Below are positions 63,950-64,000 of a stretch of DNA of 64,000 bases, piece by piece (position 1 is the stretch's first letter; every line of letters begins with the position of its first letter). Location: the NCBI GenBank assembly GCA_030407315.1, contig JALQPE010000215.1, forward strand, positions 62,001 through 126,000. Direction: 5' to 3'. Position numbers and translations under genes: made by a program. The notes below the pieces were generated by a model that saw only the letters and a program-made list of their open reading frames with translations, searched no databases and was not told where the DNA came from. The stretch is from Asparagopsis taxiformis. Lineage: Eukaryota; Rhodophyta; Florideophyceae; Bonnemaisoniales; Bonnemaisoniaceae.

Positions 63950-64000
63950 CGTGGGAGTGATATGAGAAGGGGGAAGTTCTCTCAAAGAGAGTTACCCGAG
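63950..64000 (-). other. Leader upstream of gypsy gag
   Basis: Presumed untranslated leader of the gypsy element running out of the window. No LTR or primer-binding site can be identified in so short a stretch. Confidence 0.4.

Overview
The window is eukaryotic nuclear DNA made almost entirely of mobile elements. The evidence is Ty1/copia and Ty3/gypsy retroelements, SET domains, a CACTA/Plavaka-like (tnp2-type) transposase, and borders resembling GT-AG splice sites in one repeat array. No ordinary host gene, rRNA or tRNA was recognised. I cannot fix the lineage from sequence alone. Intron-poor element genes of this kind would fit a red alga or an early-diverging fungus, but this is a weak inference.

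Region 1 (about 0.5-23.2 kb, called E1) is a gene cluster: zinc-finger/2OG-Fe(II) oxygenase (+), DNA amino-methyltransferase fused to SET (+), a coiled-coil protein (+), a Tudor/Agenet-like protein (-), a ParB-like/2OG-oxygenase fusion broken by two in-frame stops (-), and a tnp2-like transposase broken by one stop and a frameshift (-). Its intergenic spaces carry several families of long palindromes. No terminal inverted repeats were found, so its ends are undefined.

Region 2 (23.2-39.4 kb) is a copia retrotransposon on the minus strand. Its integrase is split by a 12.2-kb non-coding element, L (26054-38224), which has terminal inverted repeats and a 2-bp target duplication. Region 3 (39419-60432) is a 21-kb element, R, with the same termini in the opposite orientation. 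R encodes a Plavaka-like transposase, a coiled-coil protein, a methyltransferase-SET fusion and a ParB-like/2OG-oxygenase fusion with frameshifts. A repeated intergenic module containing the palindrome GTGCCGTACGGCAC lies between or beside most of these genes. L looks like a gene-less derivative of R. Region 4 (60433 to the end) is the 5' part of a Ty3/gypsy element on the minus strand, cut off inside its reverse transcriptase by the right end of R.

The main result is that E1 and R share the same unusual toolkit, although their sequences are strongly diverged: a transposase, a DNA methyltransferase fused to a SET domain, a ParB-like domain fused to a 2OG-Fe(II) oxygenase, and a coiled-coil partner. 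I infer a family of giant transposons that carry their own chromatin and DNA modification system (a writer, a possible eraser, and a DNA-binding protein that may use the intergenic palindromes). In both copies the ParB-oxygenase is broken while the methyltransferase-SET gene is open.
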